Source of the DNA: Alphaproteobacteria bacterium
GTDB taxonomy: Bacteria > Pseudomonadota > Alphaproteobacteria > UBA2136 > UBA6156
NCBI GenBank assembly: GCA_027483385.1
Contig: JAIXUT010000105.1
Location: 1-44,825, forward strand
Reading direction: 5' to 3'
Length of the DNA: 44,825 bases
Shown here: in pieces, positions 24,650 to 32,440 of the stretch
Layout of the letters: every line of letters starts with the position of its first letter
How positions within the stretch are numbered: position 1 is the stretch's first letter
Notes under the pieces: model-generated
What the model saw: only the letters and a program-made list of their open reading frames with translations
The model's database searches: none
Told to the model about the DNA's origin: nothing
Program-made: the position numbers and the translations under genes

Positions 24650-27351
24650 CTCTGCTGCTGGCCACTTGGCTGGTGGGCACAGGTGCGCTTGGGTGGGCCG
24701 AAGATTTTGCGGTCACGTTCCCAGCAGGGCCCTTGGCAGTATGGTCGGCAGGTAGCAATCGCACGGTGGCGGTAGGCACCAGTCAACCCGAAATTCAGGC
24801 TGCTGCAGGCTGGAAAATCATCCCTTTGACCACAGGCGCGTTGCATGGTGTTGAAATTTTCGGCAAACAACCCGTTCAAGCTACCAAGCAGGGCCAGGGC
24901 TGGCGTATCAGCAACGGCAGCCAACGTGTGCCCCAAGGCCATGCGCTGTTGCTGAACGACGGCTGGCAGCTGGGGGGGCAGCCGCTTCGCCGCGTCAGCC
25001 TCGAGGCCGCGGGAAGCCGTTGGCAAGTCGGGTTAAGTCAGCAGCCGCTACGCCAAGGGCAGGCGTTGGTGGGGGCCGTGCAGCGGCTTGGTCGGGCCAC
25101 CACAGCAATTGCCGAGGTAAGCCAACGGAGCCCAGAACCCGTAAATTTTGCGGCACTGGAACCAGCGGCAGGGTTAAGCCCAACTGCCACGCCACAGGTC
25201 AGCATCGAAAGCTTGCTGGGGAGTATGTTTGCTCCCATTGGTTTGGTGCCCCTCAGTGGCCCCATTGCCAACGCTTACCAACCTGGCACCCGTGTGGCGC
25301 TACCTGCCCTGAAGCTGGAAGCCTTAAGCAATTCCTCTGAAATTCGTCCCTCAGATGATTTAAGCCTAACCACAGTTTCAGCCACCGTGCCTTCCATCGT
25401 AACTCTCACCACTGTGGTCACGGGCACCACTGAACCAGCCACCGCAGCCGTTGCCGTAAGCCCCACTGAACTGGAAGAGGTAGCTGAAGTTTCGCCCACC
25501 TTGCCGCCGCTGACGCGGGAAGCAAACGCCACGATGCGTAGCGAAGAACTGGTGAATGAGGAAGTCGGCGTGCTGATTCCCCCCCGCGGCCGCGATTATG
25601 TGACCGATACCAGCGAAGCCCTGCAAGCCGTGGCCGATGCGCCGGTTGGCAGCAGTGCCGCGCGGGAAGCGCGGCTGGCACTGACAGGGGTGTATCTGGC
25701 GTGGCAACGGCCCGAGGAAGCTTTGGCCGTGCTCGCAACATTTCCCGCCCGAACCGATGGCCTGCCCGCCCAAGCCGTGCCTCGCCTCTTGTTCGGCGTT
25801 GCCCAATTGGCGCGCGGGCAATTGCCCCAGGAAGGGGTGTTCGACCAACGCGGCACCCTGCTAGGCCATGCCCAGCTGTGGGCCGCTGTGGCTGCCAACG
25901 CCCGTGGCGCGCATAGTACCGCTGCGACCGAATGGCCCACGGCCCGCGGCATTATGCCCGAATACCCCGAGTACTTACGCGCACTGGCCCAAGCGGCGCA
26001 AATCAATGCACTGGTGATGACCGGGCAATTTGCGGCAGCGCTTCAAGGGATTGAAACCCTTGCGGCAGGTTACGGCAACGCGGGCTTGCCGCCAGCCCTC
26101 AAGCGGTTGCAAGGCTTGGCCAAGCTGGGGTTAAACCAGAATGTGGAGGGGCTTGAAGATTTAGCCGCCGCTGCTGAAAATACCACCGATGCCACCACCG
26201 CCGCCCAAGCGAAACTAGAATTTATCCGGATTCTGCACCGCCGCAAGGAAATTTCCGACGCCCAACTGCGCGGCTACCTGCGCGATTTGCAGCAAGAATG
26301 GCGCGGCAACGATACCGAACGCCAAACGCTGGCGGCGCTGGCCGAACTTTACGCCCAGGCCCGTGAACCCAGCAATGCCCTGCAAACTTGGCAAACCCTC
26401 ATTCAGGCGTTCCCCAACACCCCCGATATGCCCAACCTCACCAACCGGATGGCGGAGGCGTTTGTCGAGGTCTTCGACCCCGAAGCCGAACGCACCTACG
26501 ACCCTTTAACCTACCTTGGCTTGTACTACGATTTCCGCGAGCTGCTGCCCAACGATGAACGTGGCGACCTGGTACAGGAACGCATGGCCGAAGCGCTGGT
26601 ACGCGCCAACCTGTTTGCGCGTGCGGTGCCAATTTTGGAACAACAGCTGCAATACCGCGCGCTGGAAGCGGTGCCGCAGGGGCGCCTGACCTTATTGCTG
26701 GCGCAAAGCAAACGGAATTTGGGCCAACCCGAAGAGGCGTTAAAACTGCTCGATAATGGCCGTGCCTTGGCCAGTACCCAAACCTTGCGGCGCGGCTGGG
26801 CGCTGGAAGAAGCCCGTACACTCATGTTGCTCAATCGGCCTCAACAGGCGCTGGCGGTCTTGCAGCCCTTGGTGGCCGCCGACCGTCTGGAAGATATTGA
26901 AGCCCAGGCCCTTTACGCCCACGCCGCCTGGCAGGGCCAGGATTGGCCCACCGCCACTGCGGGCTTCAACCGCCTGTTGGCCAAGGTACCCGCCAGTGGG
27001 TTGGTTAGCAGTACGGCGGCCCAGTTGCACGCGTTCCATCTGGCCTACGCGCTGGCGCAGCAAAAGGATGCCAAAGCCCTGGCCGAACTGAAAGCCCGCT
27101 ACCAAGAAGCCTGGCCGCAATTGCCCGAACTGGCCGATGATATCAACGCCGTGGCGGCAAGCGCGGGCGTGACGGGCGTCCCCCCCGATGGCGGCCCGCT
27201 GCAGCAGCTCACCACCGCCCTCAGTGGCATCAACAGCCTCGATGACCAAATTGCCAACCTTAGGCGCGAGCTACGCCGCACCCGCAACGAGCGCGACGAT
27301 TACAACCGCCGCATGCAGTATATGGAACTTTTGCCACCGCCGGCTTTGTGA
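24625..27351 (+). CDS. Large periplasmic TPR protein of the motility cluster
   Basis: 908 residues from ATG 24625, which lies inside the end of the preceding MotB-like gene. Signal peptide (LTLLLATWLVGTGALGWA), then a beta-rich N-terminal region, a Thr/Val/Pro-rich spacer (about 280-350), a long array of TPR-like helix pairs (about 360-840; for example ARLALTGVYLAWQRPEEALAV and LAELYAQAREPSNALQTWQTL) and a C-terminal coiled coil (DDQIANLRRELRRTRNERDD). TPR arrays scaffold protein assemblies. Tight overlap with the two MotB-like genes suggests a joint envelope complex. It converges on fliP with a 5-bp gap. No enzymatic domain seen. Confidence 0.75.
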   Translation: MDYVRRQLTLLLATWLVGTGALGWAEDFAVTFPAGPLAVWSAGSNRTVAVGTSQPEIQAAAGWKIIPLTTGALHGVEIFGKQPVQATKQGQGWRISNGSQRVPQGHALLLNDGWQLGGQPLRRVSLEAAGSRWQVGLSQQPLRQGQALVGAVQRLGRATTAIAEVSQRSPEPVNFAALEPAAGLSPTATPQVSIESLLGSMFAPIGLVPLSGPIANAYQPGTRVALPALKLEALSNSSEIRPSDDLSLTTVSATVPSIVTLTTVVTGTTEPATAAVAVSPTELEEVAEVSPTLPPLTREANATMRSEELVNEEVGVLIPPRGRDYVTDTSEALQAVADAPVGSSAAREARLALTGVYLAWQRPEEALAVLATFPARTDGLPAQAVPRLLFGVAQLARGQLPQEGVFDQRGTLLGHAQLWAAVAANARGAHSTAATEWPTARGIMPEYPEYLRALAQAAQINALVMTGQFAAALQGIETLAAGYGNAGLPPALKRLQGLAKLGLNQNVEGLEDLAAAAENTTDATTAAQAKLEFIRILHRRKEISDAQLRGYLRDLQQEWRGNDTERQTLAALAELYAQAREPSNALQTWQTLIQAFPNTPDMPNLTNRMAEAFVEVFDPEAERTYDPLTYLGLYYDFRELLPNDERGDLVQERMAEALVRANLFARAVPILEQQLQYRALEAVPQGRLTLLLAQSKRNLGQPEEALKLLDNGRALASTQTLRRGWALEEARTLMLLNRPQQALAVLQPLVAADRLEDIEAQALYAHAAWQGQDWPTATAGFNRLLAKVPASGLVSSTAAQLHAFHLAYALAQQKDAKALAELKARYQEAWPQLPELADDINAVAASAGVTGVPPDGGPLQQLTTALSGINSLDDQIANLRRELRRTRNERDDYNRRMQYMELLPPPAL

Positions 27352-27356
27352 CAAAT

Positions 27357-28124
27357 CTATAAAGGCGGGTTAAAGCTCTGTACCAGTGTCCCCACCAGCA
27401 GGTGCCAGCCATCAATTAGTACAAAGAAAATGAGTTTAAACGGCAGAGCAATCGTGGCGGGCGGTAGGGTAATCATCCCCATACTGGTTAAAATACTGGC
27501 AATCGCAAGGTCGATCACCAGAAACGGCAGGAACAGCAAAAAGCCAATTTCAAACGCACGCCGCAGTTCGCTAATCATGAACGCAGGCACCAGTGCTTGT
27601 AACGGCACGCGGATATTTTCGGGCTGCACCTCGGGCCCTGGCAGCACCACGTTGGCGCGGTTGGCAGTGGGCATCAGGCCCAAAAATAATTCCAAGTCTT
27701 CGCTGCGCACATTGGCCAGCATGAAGCGCGCAAAGGGCTGGGTGGTACGCTGATACGCCACCGTTTCGTCAATCTGGTTATTCAGGTACGGCTGCAAGCC
27801 CTGGTTGTAGGCCGCCTGAAACGTCGGCGCCATGATAAAAGCCGTGAGAAACAACGCCAAGCCCACCATCACGCCGTTGGGCGGGCTGCTCTGCAGGCCA
27901 ATCGCGTTGCGCAGAAAACTGAACACCACCACGATGCGCGTGAAGCTCGTCACCATCATCAGAATGGAAGGCGCCAGCGAAAGCACGGTAATCAGTGCCA
28001 CCAGCTGGAACACGCGCTGGCTGCTGAGCACATCGCTACCAATATTCACATTCAGGGGCAAATCCTGCGTCCACCCCAAGCTGGGAGAGAGCAACAAAGC
28101 AAAGAGAGCCAGCAGGCGAAGCAT
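27357..28124 (-). CDS. fliP: Flagellar export gate protein FliP
   Basis: 255 residues with a cleavable-looking N-terminal signal (LLALFALLLSPSLGWTQ), then the family blocks: LAPSILMMVTSFTRIVVVFSFLRNAIG, GLALFLTAFIMAP, PFARFMLAN and the C-terminal PALMISEL-like AFMISELRRAFEIGFLLFLPFLVIDL and SMGMITLPPATIALPFKLIFFVL. It forms the export channel of the flagellar type III apparatus with FliQ and FliR. It is separated from fliO by a Nudix-like gene that has its own terminator, so fliP must use a promoter within 28125-28172 or read-through. Confidence 0.96.
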   Translation of the reverse strand: MLRLLALFALLLSPSLGWTQDLPLNVNIGSDVLSSQRVFQLVALITVLSLAPSILMMVTSFTRIVVVFSFLRNAIGLQSSPPNGVMVGLALFLTAFIMAPTFQAAYNQGLQPYLNNQIDETVAYQRTTQPFARFMLANVRSEDLELFLGLMPTANRANVVLPGPEVQPENIRVPLQALVPAFMISELRRAFEIGFLLFLPFLVIDLAIASILTSMGMITLPPATIALPFKLIFFVLIDGWHLLVGTLVQSFNPPL

Positions 28125-28172
28125 GGGCTATTAGCGCAAGAATACCTTGGCTGCGCAAGCCCTACTGGCCAC

Positions 28173-28206
28173 ACAAAAGGCGGCGGAGAAAATTCTCCAC
28201 CGCCTT
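28173..28206 (-). terminator. Rho-independent terminator after the Nudix-like gene
   Basis: AAGGCGG-C-GGAGA / TCTCC-A-CCGCCTT stem (28177-28206) with an AAAT loop and one internal mismatch; on the minus strand it is followed by TTTT (complement of 28175-28178). It lies 20 bp past the stop of the minus-strand gene at 28226 and before fliP. Confidence 0.8.
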
Positions 28207-28225
28207 CTGGCCGTTCGTAATTCGC

Positions 28226-28879
28226 TCAGCTCTGCGGTTGAATACCGTGAAGCGTCAGCAGTTTATAAACCCCTGCTGCCAAATCAATATCTGGCCAGCC
28301 GTAGGTGTCGGGGTCGGTCAGTGCGGGATGGCCTACATTGAAGGCGTGCAGGTTGCCGATTTCATCATCATCCACCTGCACCTTGGCCCTCATGGCTGCG
28401 GTGAAAGGAATAGCGAAATAGGCTTGCATCTGTCCCTCCGCTTCGTATGTCTGGTTCTTCACTTGCGGGAAGAACTGGACTGTAAACGCCTCGGGAATCT
28501 GTTCGCCGAGTTCAGTGAAGAGGCTGAGGCCTATCTCTTCTTGCCACTGGCGGTCGAGAATCCCATAGATACTCGTATCGGTCTCGTTGGGGTTGCCACC
28601 CACGCCTTTGTACTTGCGAAGCTTCTTGTCCCGCGCAAGCCAGATGGTCTTCAAATTTCCAGCTTCGTCAAACTCCACGAGGTAGCTGGTGACGACCACC
28701 CGGTAGGCCGGGAACTTGTAGAGGCTGGTCACTTTCTGCCCCAGAATTGTACCAGCCGCTTCGCAGGCCAACTGGTAGCGGGGGTCGCGGCGGTCGAACA
28801 GGGCATAAGGTGCAGGCAGCGCCTTCACAATCTGCGGCAGGAATCCACGCAGCATCGCGGCAAGAGATTCGATTGTCAT
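28226..28879 (-). CDS. Putative Nudix-like protein wedged between fliO and fliP
   Basis: 217 residues from ATG 28879, with GGGGGA eight bases upstream; a longer frame from 28963 is unlikely because it would run through the -10 region. The central part resembles a Nudix fold: a strand pair (VVVTSYLVEFDEAG, then IWLARDKKL), a glycine loop (KGVGGNPNE) and RQWQEEIGLSL, which fits the R-x-x-x-EE-x-G part of the Nudix helix. The spacing does not match the strict 23-residue box and the first Glu of REUXEE is Gln, so hydrolase activity is uncertain. It has its own promoter (28942-28970) and terminator (28173-28206). It could instead be an unrelated cargo protein. Confidence 0.5.
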   Translation of the reverse strand: MTIESLAAMLRGFLPQIVKALPAPYALFDRRDPRYQLACEAAGTILGQKVTSLYKFPAYRVVVTSYLVEFDEAGNLKTIWLARDKKLRKYKGVGGNPNETDTSIYGILDRQWQEEIGLSLFTELGEQIPEAFTVQFFPQVKNQTYEAEGQMQAYFAIPFTAAMRAKVQVDDDEIGNLHAFNVGHPALTDPDTYGWPDIDLAAGVYKLLTLHGIQPQS

Positions 28880-28937
28880 TGGTAAGTCCCCCAGCGCACA
28901 CCGCGCCATTGAATGAGAAAAAAGAAGGTGGGTCTGA

Positions 28938-28970
28938 GGCCGTTCTAACGGCCCAATTCGCAAAAGTCAA
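28938..28970 (-). promoter_or_regulatory. Promoter with palindromic operator-like site for the Nudix-like gene
   Basis: On the minus strand: -35 TTGACT (28970-28965), 17-bp spacer, -10 TAGAAC (28947-28942). The -10 is embedded in a 16-bp perfect palindrome, GGCCGTT-CT-AACGGCC (28938-28953), a classic place for a repressor to bind. The start codon follows at 28879, leaving a 5' UTR of about 55 nt. Confidence 0.6.
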
Positions 28971-29006
28971 CTTAAAGTATACAAATAGCAGTAAGAATGA
29001 AAAAAA

Positions 29007-29297
29007 CTACTTTGGCCTTGTTTTTTTTGGCCGTTTCAGCACCTCCCGTGCCACCACCACGCTCTGGCCGGGGCCGAGCAGCAGCAGGGTGCGGTGGGTC
29101 GGCTCGGTCACTTCCACCAGCGTGTGCTGGGCATTTAAGGGCAGGCGCTGCGTCACTTTCAAGGTAGGTTCTGCCCGCGTGGCCCCCAACCCCCAGCGGG
29201 TGCCGTAGGTGCGCATCAGCCAGCCAAGGCCGAGGATTAACCCCAATACCAGGGCCAACATGGCAAGGGCGTACAGGCCAGTCCCTAGCGTTAACAT
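29007..29297 (-). CDS. fliO: Flagellar biosynthesis protein FliO
   Basis: 96 residues from ATG 29297, preceded by GGGGGAAAG. One N-terminal membrane helix (YALAMLALVLGLILGLGWLM), a basic juxtamembrane stretch, then the small cytoplasmic domain with LKVTQRLPLNAQHTLVEVTEP and LLLLGPGQSVVV, the standard FliO pattern. FliO helps assemble the FliP ring of the flagellar export gate. It starts one base after the preceding stop, so it belongs to the minus-strand operon. A T-rich run follows its stop, with only a weak hairpin. Confidence 0.85.
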   Translation of the reverse strand: MLTLGTGLYALAMLALVLGLILGLGWLMRTYGTRWGLGATRAEPTLKVTQRLPLNAQHTLVEVTEPTHRTLLLLGPGQSVVVAREVLKRPKKTRPK

Positions 29298-29298
29298 G

Positions 29299-29544
29299 CT
29301 ACTTTCCCCCACCATAAGCCAGTTTGGCCTGCAATTTTCCGCGCAAATCGGCCAGTTCGCGGCTGGTCGTGGCCTGTTGCTGCTGCAGGGCAACGGTGGC
29401 GCTATCCAACGCCGCCAGCAGGCTGGTCAGTTCGGCGGTGCTCAGGCCCTCCGGTGCAACGTGGGCAAGCTGCGCCAGCGCAGAGGCAAAGCTGGGGTCA
29501 TCAGGCCTTTTTATAACTTCTAGCAGGGTCAGCAACGGGGTCAT
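29299..29544 (-). CDS. Small helical protein between FlhB-like and fliO, unknown
   Basis: 81 residues, not recognised. Its C-terminal half (LAALDSATVALQQQQATTSRELADLRGKLQAKL region, 43-76) is predicted coiled coil. Start overlaps the previous stop (ATGA at 29544-29541) and its stop lies one base from fliO, so it is translationally coupled within the flagellar export operon. Size, charge pattern and position would suit a flagellar chaperone or export accessory factor, but that is inference. Confidence 0.65.
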   Translation of the reverse strand: MTPLLTLLEVIKRPDDPSFASALAQLAHVAPEGLSTAELTSLLAALDSATVALQQQQATTSRELADLRGKLQAKLAYGGGK

Positions 29545-29840
29545 CGGGCGGCCTTGGCCTGGTTGGTTCGGTAAAGGTAGGCAAAAATTTCCGCCACCAC
29601 GGCGTAAACTTCCAGCGGGATTTCGGTATCGATTTCCACCTTTTCCAGCACTTCCAGCAGATCGGCATCCTTGTGCAACGGAATCCCGTGCGCCTTGGCC
29701 ACTTCCATAATGCGCTCGGCCACCGCGCCCGTACCCTTGGCCGTGAGCTTAGGGGCGGCGCCTTTTTCCTTATCGTACTGCAACGCCGCCGCCTTGGCGG
29801 GTTTGGGGGGGAGTGGGGTCGGTCGGGTTGGCACGCTCAT
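29541..29840 (-). CDS. FlhB C-terminal-domain-like protein (FlhX/FhlB type)
   Basis: 99 residues from ATG 29840. After a Pro-rich N terminus it matches the cytoplasmic domain of FlhB: AAALQYDKEKGAAPKLTAKG, VAERIMEVAKAHGIPLHKD, LLEVLEKVEIDTEIPLEVY and AEIFAYLYR. The NPTH autocleavage site and all membrane helices of full FlhB are absent, as in stand-alone FlhB-like proteins that can replace the cleaved FlhB C-terminal piece during substrate switching. First gene of the minus-strand operon; divergent from fliK, whose product triggers that switch. Confidence 0.8.
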   Translation of the reverse strand: MSVPTRPTPLPPKPAKAAALQYDKEKGAAPKLTAKGTGAVAERIMEVAKAHGIPLHKDADLLEVLEKVEIDTEIPLEVYAVVAEIFAYLYRTNQAKAAR

Positions 29841-29859
29841 TGCATTATACTTTCCAACG

Positions 29860-29909
29860 GTGCAGGGCTTGGCTGGCTCTCTCTCCTCACTCTCAGGCCG
29901 GCCCTGCAC
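29860..29909. promoter_or_regulatory. Long inverted repeat in the divergent FlhB-like/fliK spacer
   Basis: GTGCAGGGC (29860-29868) and GCCCTGCAC (29901-29909) are a perfect 9-bp inverted repeat; pairing continues inward with a few mismatches (to CTG/CAG), leaving a pyrimidine-rich loop. It could be an operator for the two divergent genes or a strong RNA hairpin in either 5' UTR. It is not followed by a T run that would suggest a simple terminator. Confidence 0.5.
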
Positions 29910-29949
29910 TGTTATAAATTTATTTTAACGCAACAGAGCATGCTTGCCT

Positions 29950-31656
29950 ATGGCTGAATCCTTTTCTCTTGGTGCACTGCTGGGCAGCTTGGGCCTTGCG
30001 GCCCCAATGGCCGATACATCGGCGCCAGCGCCCGAAGCCGCCACCGCTGGCCCATTGCGCAACCTGTTTGGTAACCTGTTGGCCGAAGGTGCCGCGCCCG
30101 CAGAGGTAGCTAATACAATCAATCCTGTTACAATGAATGCAAATTTAGAAGCATTTCTTGCCAACCCGCTCGCGTCGTTCGGGGTGCAAGTGCAACCCGA
30201 GCTTGCGGGCTTGCCCCTGCAAGTCACGGGCGAAGCCAGTGCGGTACAAATTTTGGCCCAACAGGTCACGATTTTATACCAGCAAATCACGGTGCAGGGT
30301 GGTTTTACTTTTGGTGAAGAAGGCCCGGCGGGAGACCTGGCGGAGGCACTGATAAAGCTTGGCTTGCCAGCCGATGAAGCCCAGGCCCTCGCTGCCAAAG
30401 TTGAGACCATGCTGGAGCTGGTGCGCCAGCAAGCCATGCTGGAAAAGGAAAAGCTCGCCGCCGAAGCAGGTGGAAGTTTGGTGGCGGTGCTGCTGGCAAG
30501 CTTGCTGAACCCCGCGCAGGCCCAAGCCTTGCAGCTGCCGGCCAACCAAACCACCACCATCACCAGCGTGCAGCTACAGGTGGTGCAAACCCAAGTTACC
30601 ATTAGTGCAGGAAGCTGGCAGGCGGTGCAGGCGCGGGCGCAAAATCTGCCAGCCGCGGCCAGCCTGTTGCAAGCCGAAGCGCCGATACAGGCTCCATTCA
30701 CGCCTGCTCCGCAGGCTGCACCCGTTACGCCGCAGGTGGTGGCGCAAATTGTACCCGTGGCCTTGCCCACGGCGGGTACTGCTGAACAAGCAGCAATTGC
30801 GGCGCCTGCCCCTGTTAACGTCTTGGCAATCCCATTGCCGACCGAGGCCTTGGATAAAGCTACGCCACAACCACAGACCCCGCTCCCCACCGTGCAGGCG
30901 GTGGCTGCCCCCAAACCGCTGCAGGGTACGGTGATGTATAAACTGACCGAAGCCCAGGCTGGTGCGCCCGTGTTGCAAGCGCTGGCCGTGATGCCTACCG
31001 CTCCGTCGACCGAAGCCATGCTTACGAGCAGCACCGATGCATTGCCCGAGCCCACCGCCGAAGTTACAAGCGCGCCGCAAATTGCCCCCAGCCTCATTGC
31101 AACGGCTATGGCGCCTAACGCGCCGCAACCAACCCCAACGTCTACCCCCACGCCGCACCAGGCTGCCGCCACGCTGGAGCGCCTGCATTTGGCCCAAGCC
31201 GCACAAGCGGGCCAGCAGCTGCAATTGGCGATTCAGCCCCTGGTGCAGGGCGGTAAGGGCGGTGCGGTGCAACTGATTCTGAACCCCCCCGAACTGGGGC
31301 GGATTGAGGTGCATCTGAAGGTCGAAAACGGGCAAATCAGTGGCGTGATTGCCGCCCAAGAGCCTGCTTTGGTGGAACACCTGGTGCGCGAATTGCCAAG
31401 CCTGCGCCAAAGCTTTTTGGATGCAGGCCTGAAGATTGCCGACCAAGGCCTAAGTTTGATGCTGAGCAACCAGCAACAGAACCCCGACCAGCAAGCACAA
31501 AACCCGTTTGCGGCCATGAACGACGAGCGCCAAGGTCGTACGGGGCCACAATCAGCGGCTTCTGGCACGGTTGGTGCAGATGACTTAACGCAGGCTAACG
31601 CCACCACCACCAGCCGTTGGGTTTCCCCCACCCAGCTGGTTGATGTGGCCGCCTAA
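29950..31656 (+). CDS. fliK: Flagellar hook-length control protein FliK
   Basis: 568 residues from ATG 29950. A long Ala/Pro/Gln-rich N-terminal ruler region is followed by the conserved Flg_hook domain (about 420-510): LQLAIQPLVQGGKGGAVQLI, LNPPELGRIEVHLKVENGQI, then LVREL and LRQSFLDAGLKI. FliK is secreted during hook growth and its C-terminal domain contacts FlhB to switch export to filament substrates. A patch near 30105-30160 is AT-rich compared with the rest. It is followed by flgD after 18 bp. Confidence 0.85.
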   Translation: MAESFSLGALLGSLGLAAPMADTSAPAPEAATAGPLRNLFGNLLAEGAAPAEVANTINPVTMNANLEAFLANPLASFGVQVQPELAGLPLQVTGEASAVQILAQQVTILYQQITVQGGFTFGEEGPAGDLAEALIKLGLPADEAQALAAKVETMLELVRQQAMLEKEKLAAEAGGSLVAVLLASLLNPAQAQALQLPANQTTTITSVQLQVVQTQVTISAGSWQAVQARAQNLPAAASLLQAEAPIQAPFTPAPQAAPVTPQVVAQIVPVALPTAGTAEQAAIAAPAPVNVLAIPLPTEALDKATPQPQTPLPTVQAVAAPKPLQGTVMYKLTEAQAGAPVLQALAVMPTAPSTEAMLTSSTDALPEPTAEVTSAPQIAPSLIATAMAPNAPQPTPTSTPTPHQAAATLERLHLAQAAQAGQQLQLAIQPLVQGGKGGAVQLILNPPELGRIEVHLKVENGQISGVIAAQEPALVEHLVRELPSLRQSFLDAGLKIADQGLSLMLSNQQQNPDQQAQNPFAAMNDERQGRTGPQSAASGTVGADDLTQANATTTSRWVSPTQLVDVAA

Positions 31657-31674
31657 ACAGAAAGCCCAAATACC

Positions 31675-32355
31675 ATGACTACCATCAATGCAACCAACAG
31701 TGCCACCAACGCTTCGGGTGCGTTGACGGGCGTTGCCTCGGGCCAGAACGCAGCGCTCAATAGCGTCAACTTCGATACCTTTTTAAAACTGCTGGTGGCG
31801 CAACTGAAAAATCAAGACCCCTTAAACCCCATGGAGGGCACAGAATTTACCGCCCAGCTGGCGCAGTACAGCAGTGTGGAGCAACAGATTAACAGTAACA
31901 ATTACCTGAAACAAATTGTCGCGCAGCGCGATTTTGGCGAGCAAAACCTGGCCACCAGTTACCTGGGTAAAGATGTATTGGGGCCGGGGAACCTGTTTGC
32001 CAAAACTGGCGCCACCACCCAGCTTGGCTATGAAGTCGGCGCTGGCGCCTCCAAAGTGACGTTGGAAGTGATTGACAACCAGAACGGTAGCGTGATTCGC
32101 ACCATGAACGGCGACCCCAAAGAAGGTATCCGGACCCTGGTATGGGACGGCAAAAACGACGCGGGGCAAGTGGTGGCCGACAATGCCTTTACCCTGCGCG
32201 TACGCGCCACCGATGGCGAAGGCAAAGTAAAGCCCAGCCAAGGCTATGTCTATGGCCGCGTGAATAGCGTTTTAAATGATGGCAACAACGTGAATTTACA
32301 AATGGCTGATGGCCGTAATATCGCCGCCAACAGCGTGATAGGCGTGCGCAATTAA
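31675..32355 (+). CDS. flgD: Flagellar hook cap protein FlgD
   Basis: 226 residues. The N-terminal signature FDTFLKLLVAQLKNQDPLNP followed by MEGTEFTAQLAQYSSVEQ is diagnostic. The C-terminal part has the FlgD Tudor/Ig-like region (VIRTMNGDPKEGIRTLVWDG and GQVVADNAFTLRVRATD). FlgD is exported and caps the growing hook to allow FlgE polymerisation; flgE follows directly. Confidence 0.95.
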   Translation: MTTINATNSATNASGALTGVASGQNAALNSVNFDTFLKLLVAQLKNQDPLNPMEGTEFTAQLAQYSSVEQQINSNNYLKQIVAQRDFGEQNLATSYLGKDVLGPGNLFAKTGATTQLGYEVGAGASKVTLEVIDNQNGSVIRTMNGDPKEGIRTLVWDGKNDAGQVVADNAFTLRVRATDGEGKVKPSQGYVYGRVNSVLNDGNNVNLQMADGRNIAANSVIGVRN

Positions 32356-32372
32356 TTGGCACGGCTTATGCA
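32356..32372 (+). promoter_or_regulatory. Sigma-54-type promoter upstream of flgE
   Basis: TTGGCACG (-24 element, 32356-32363), four bases, ATGCA (-12 element, 32368-32372). The GG-N10-GC spacing is exact and the match to TGGCACG-N4-TTGCA is broken only at one T. The flgE ATG is 69 bp downstream. FlbD (4101) is the likely activator and IHF the likely bending factor. Confidence 0.8.
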
Positions 32373-32440
32373 TTTATTGGTTTAAGATTGTTTGAAGCAA
32401 ATTAACACCTAACAAAGCCACGAAATAAAGGATACGTACC

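Noticed and set aside
29838-29860. TATAAT and a GG-N10-GC match (TTGGAAAG...ATGCA) on the minus strand before the FlhB-like gene
   Set aside because: Either promoter would start transcription inside the coding sequence downstream of the only reasonable ATG (29840), so neither is called.
29925-31172. 415-residue antisense ORF in fliK
   Set aside because: Ala/Cys/Gly-rich low-complexity translation opposite the repetitive fliK ruler region.
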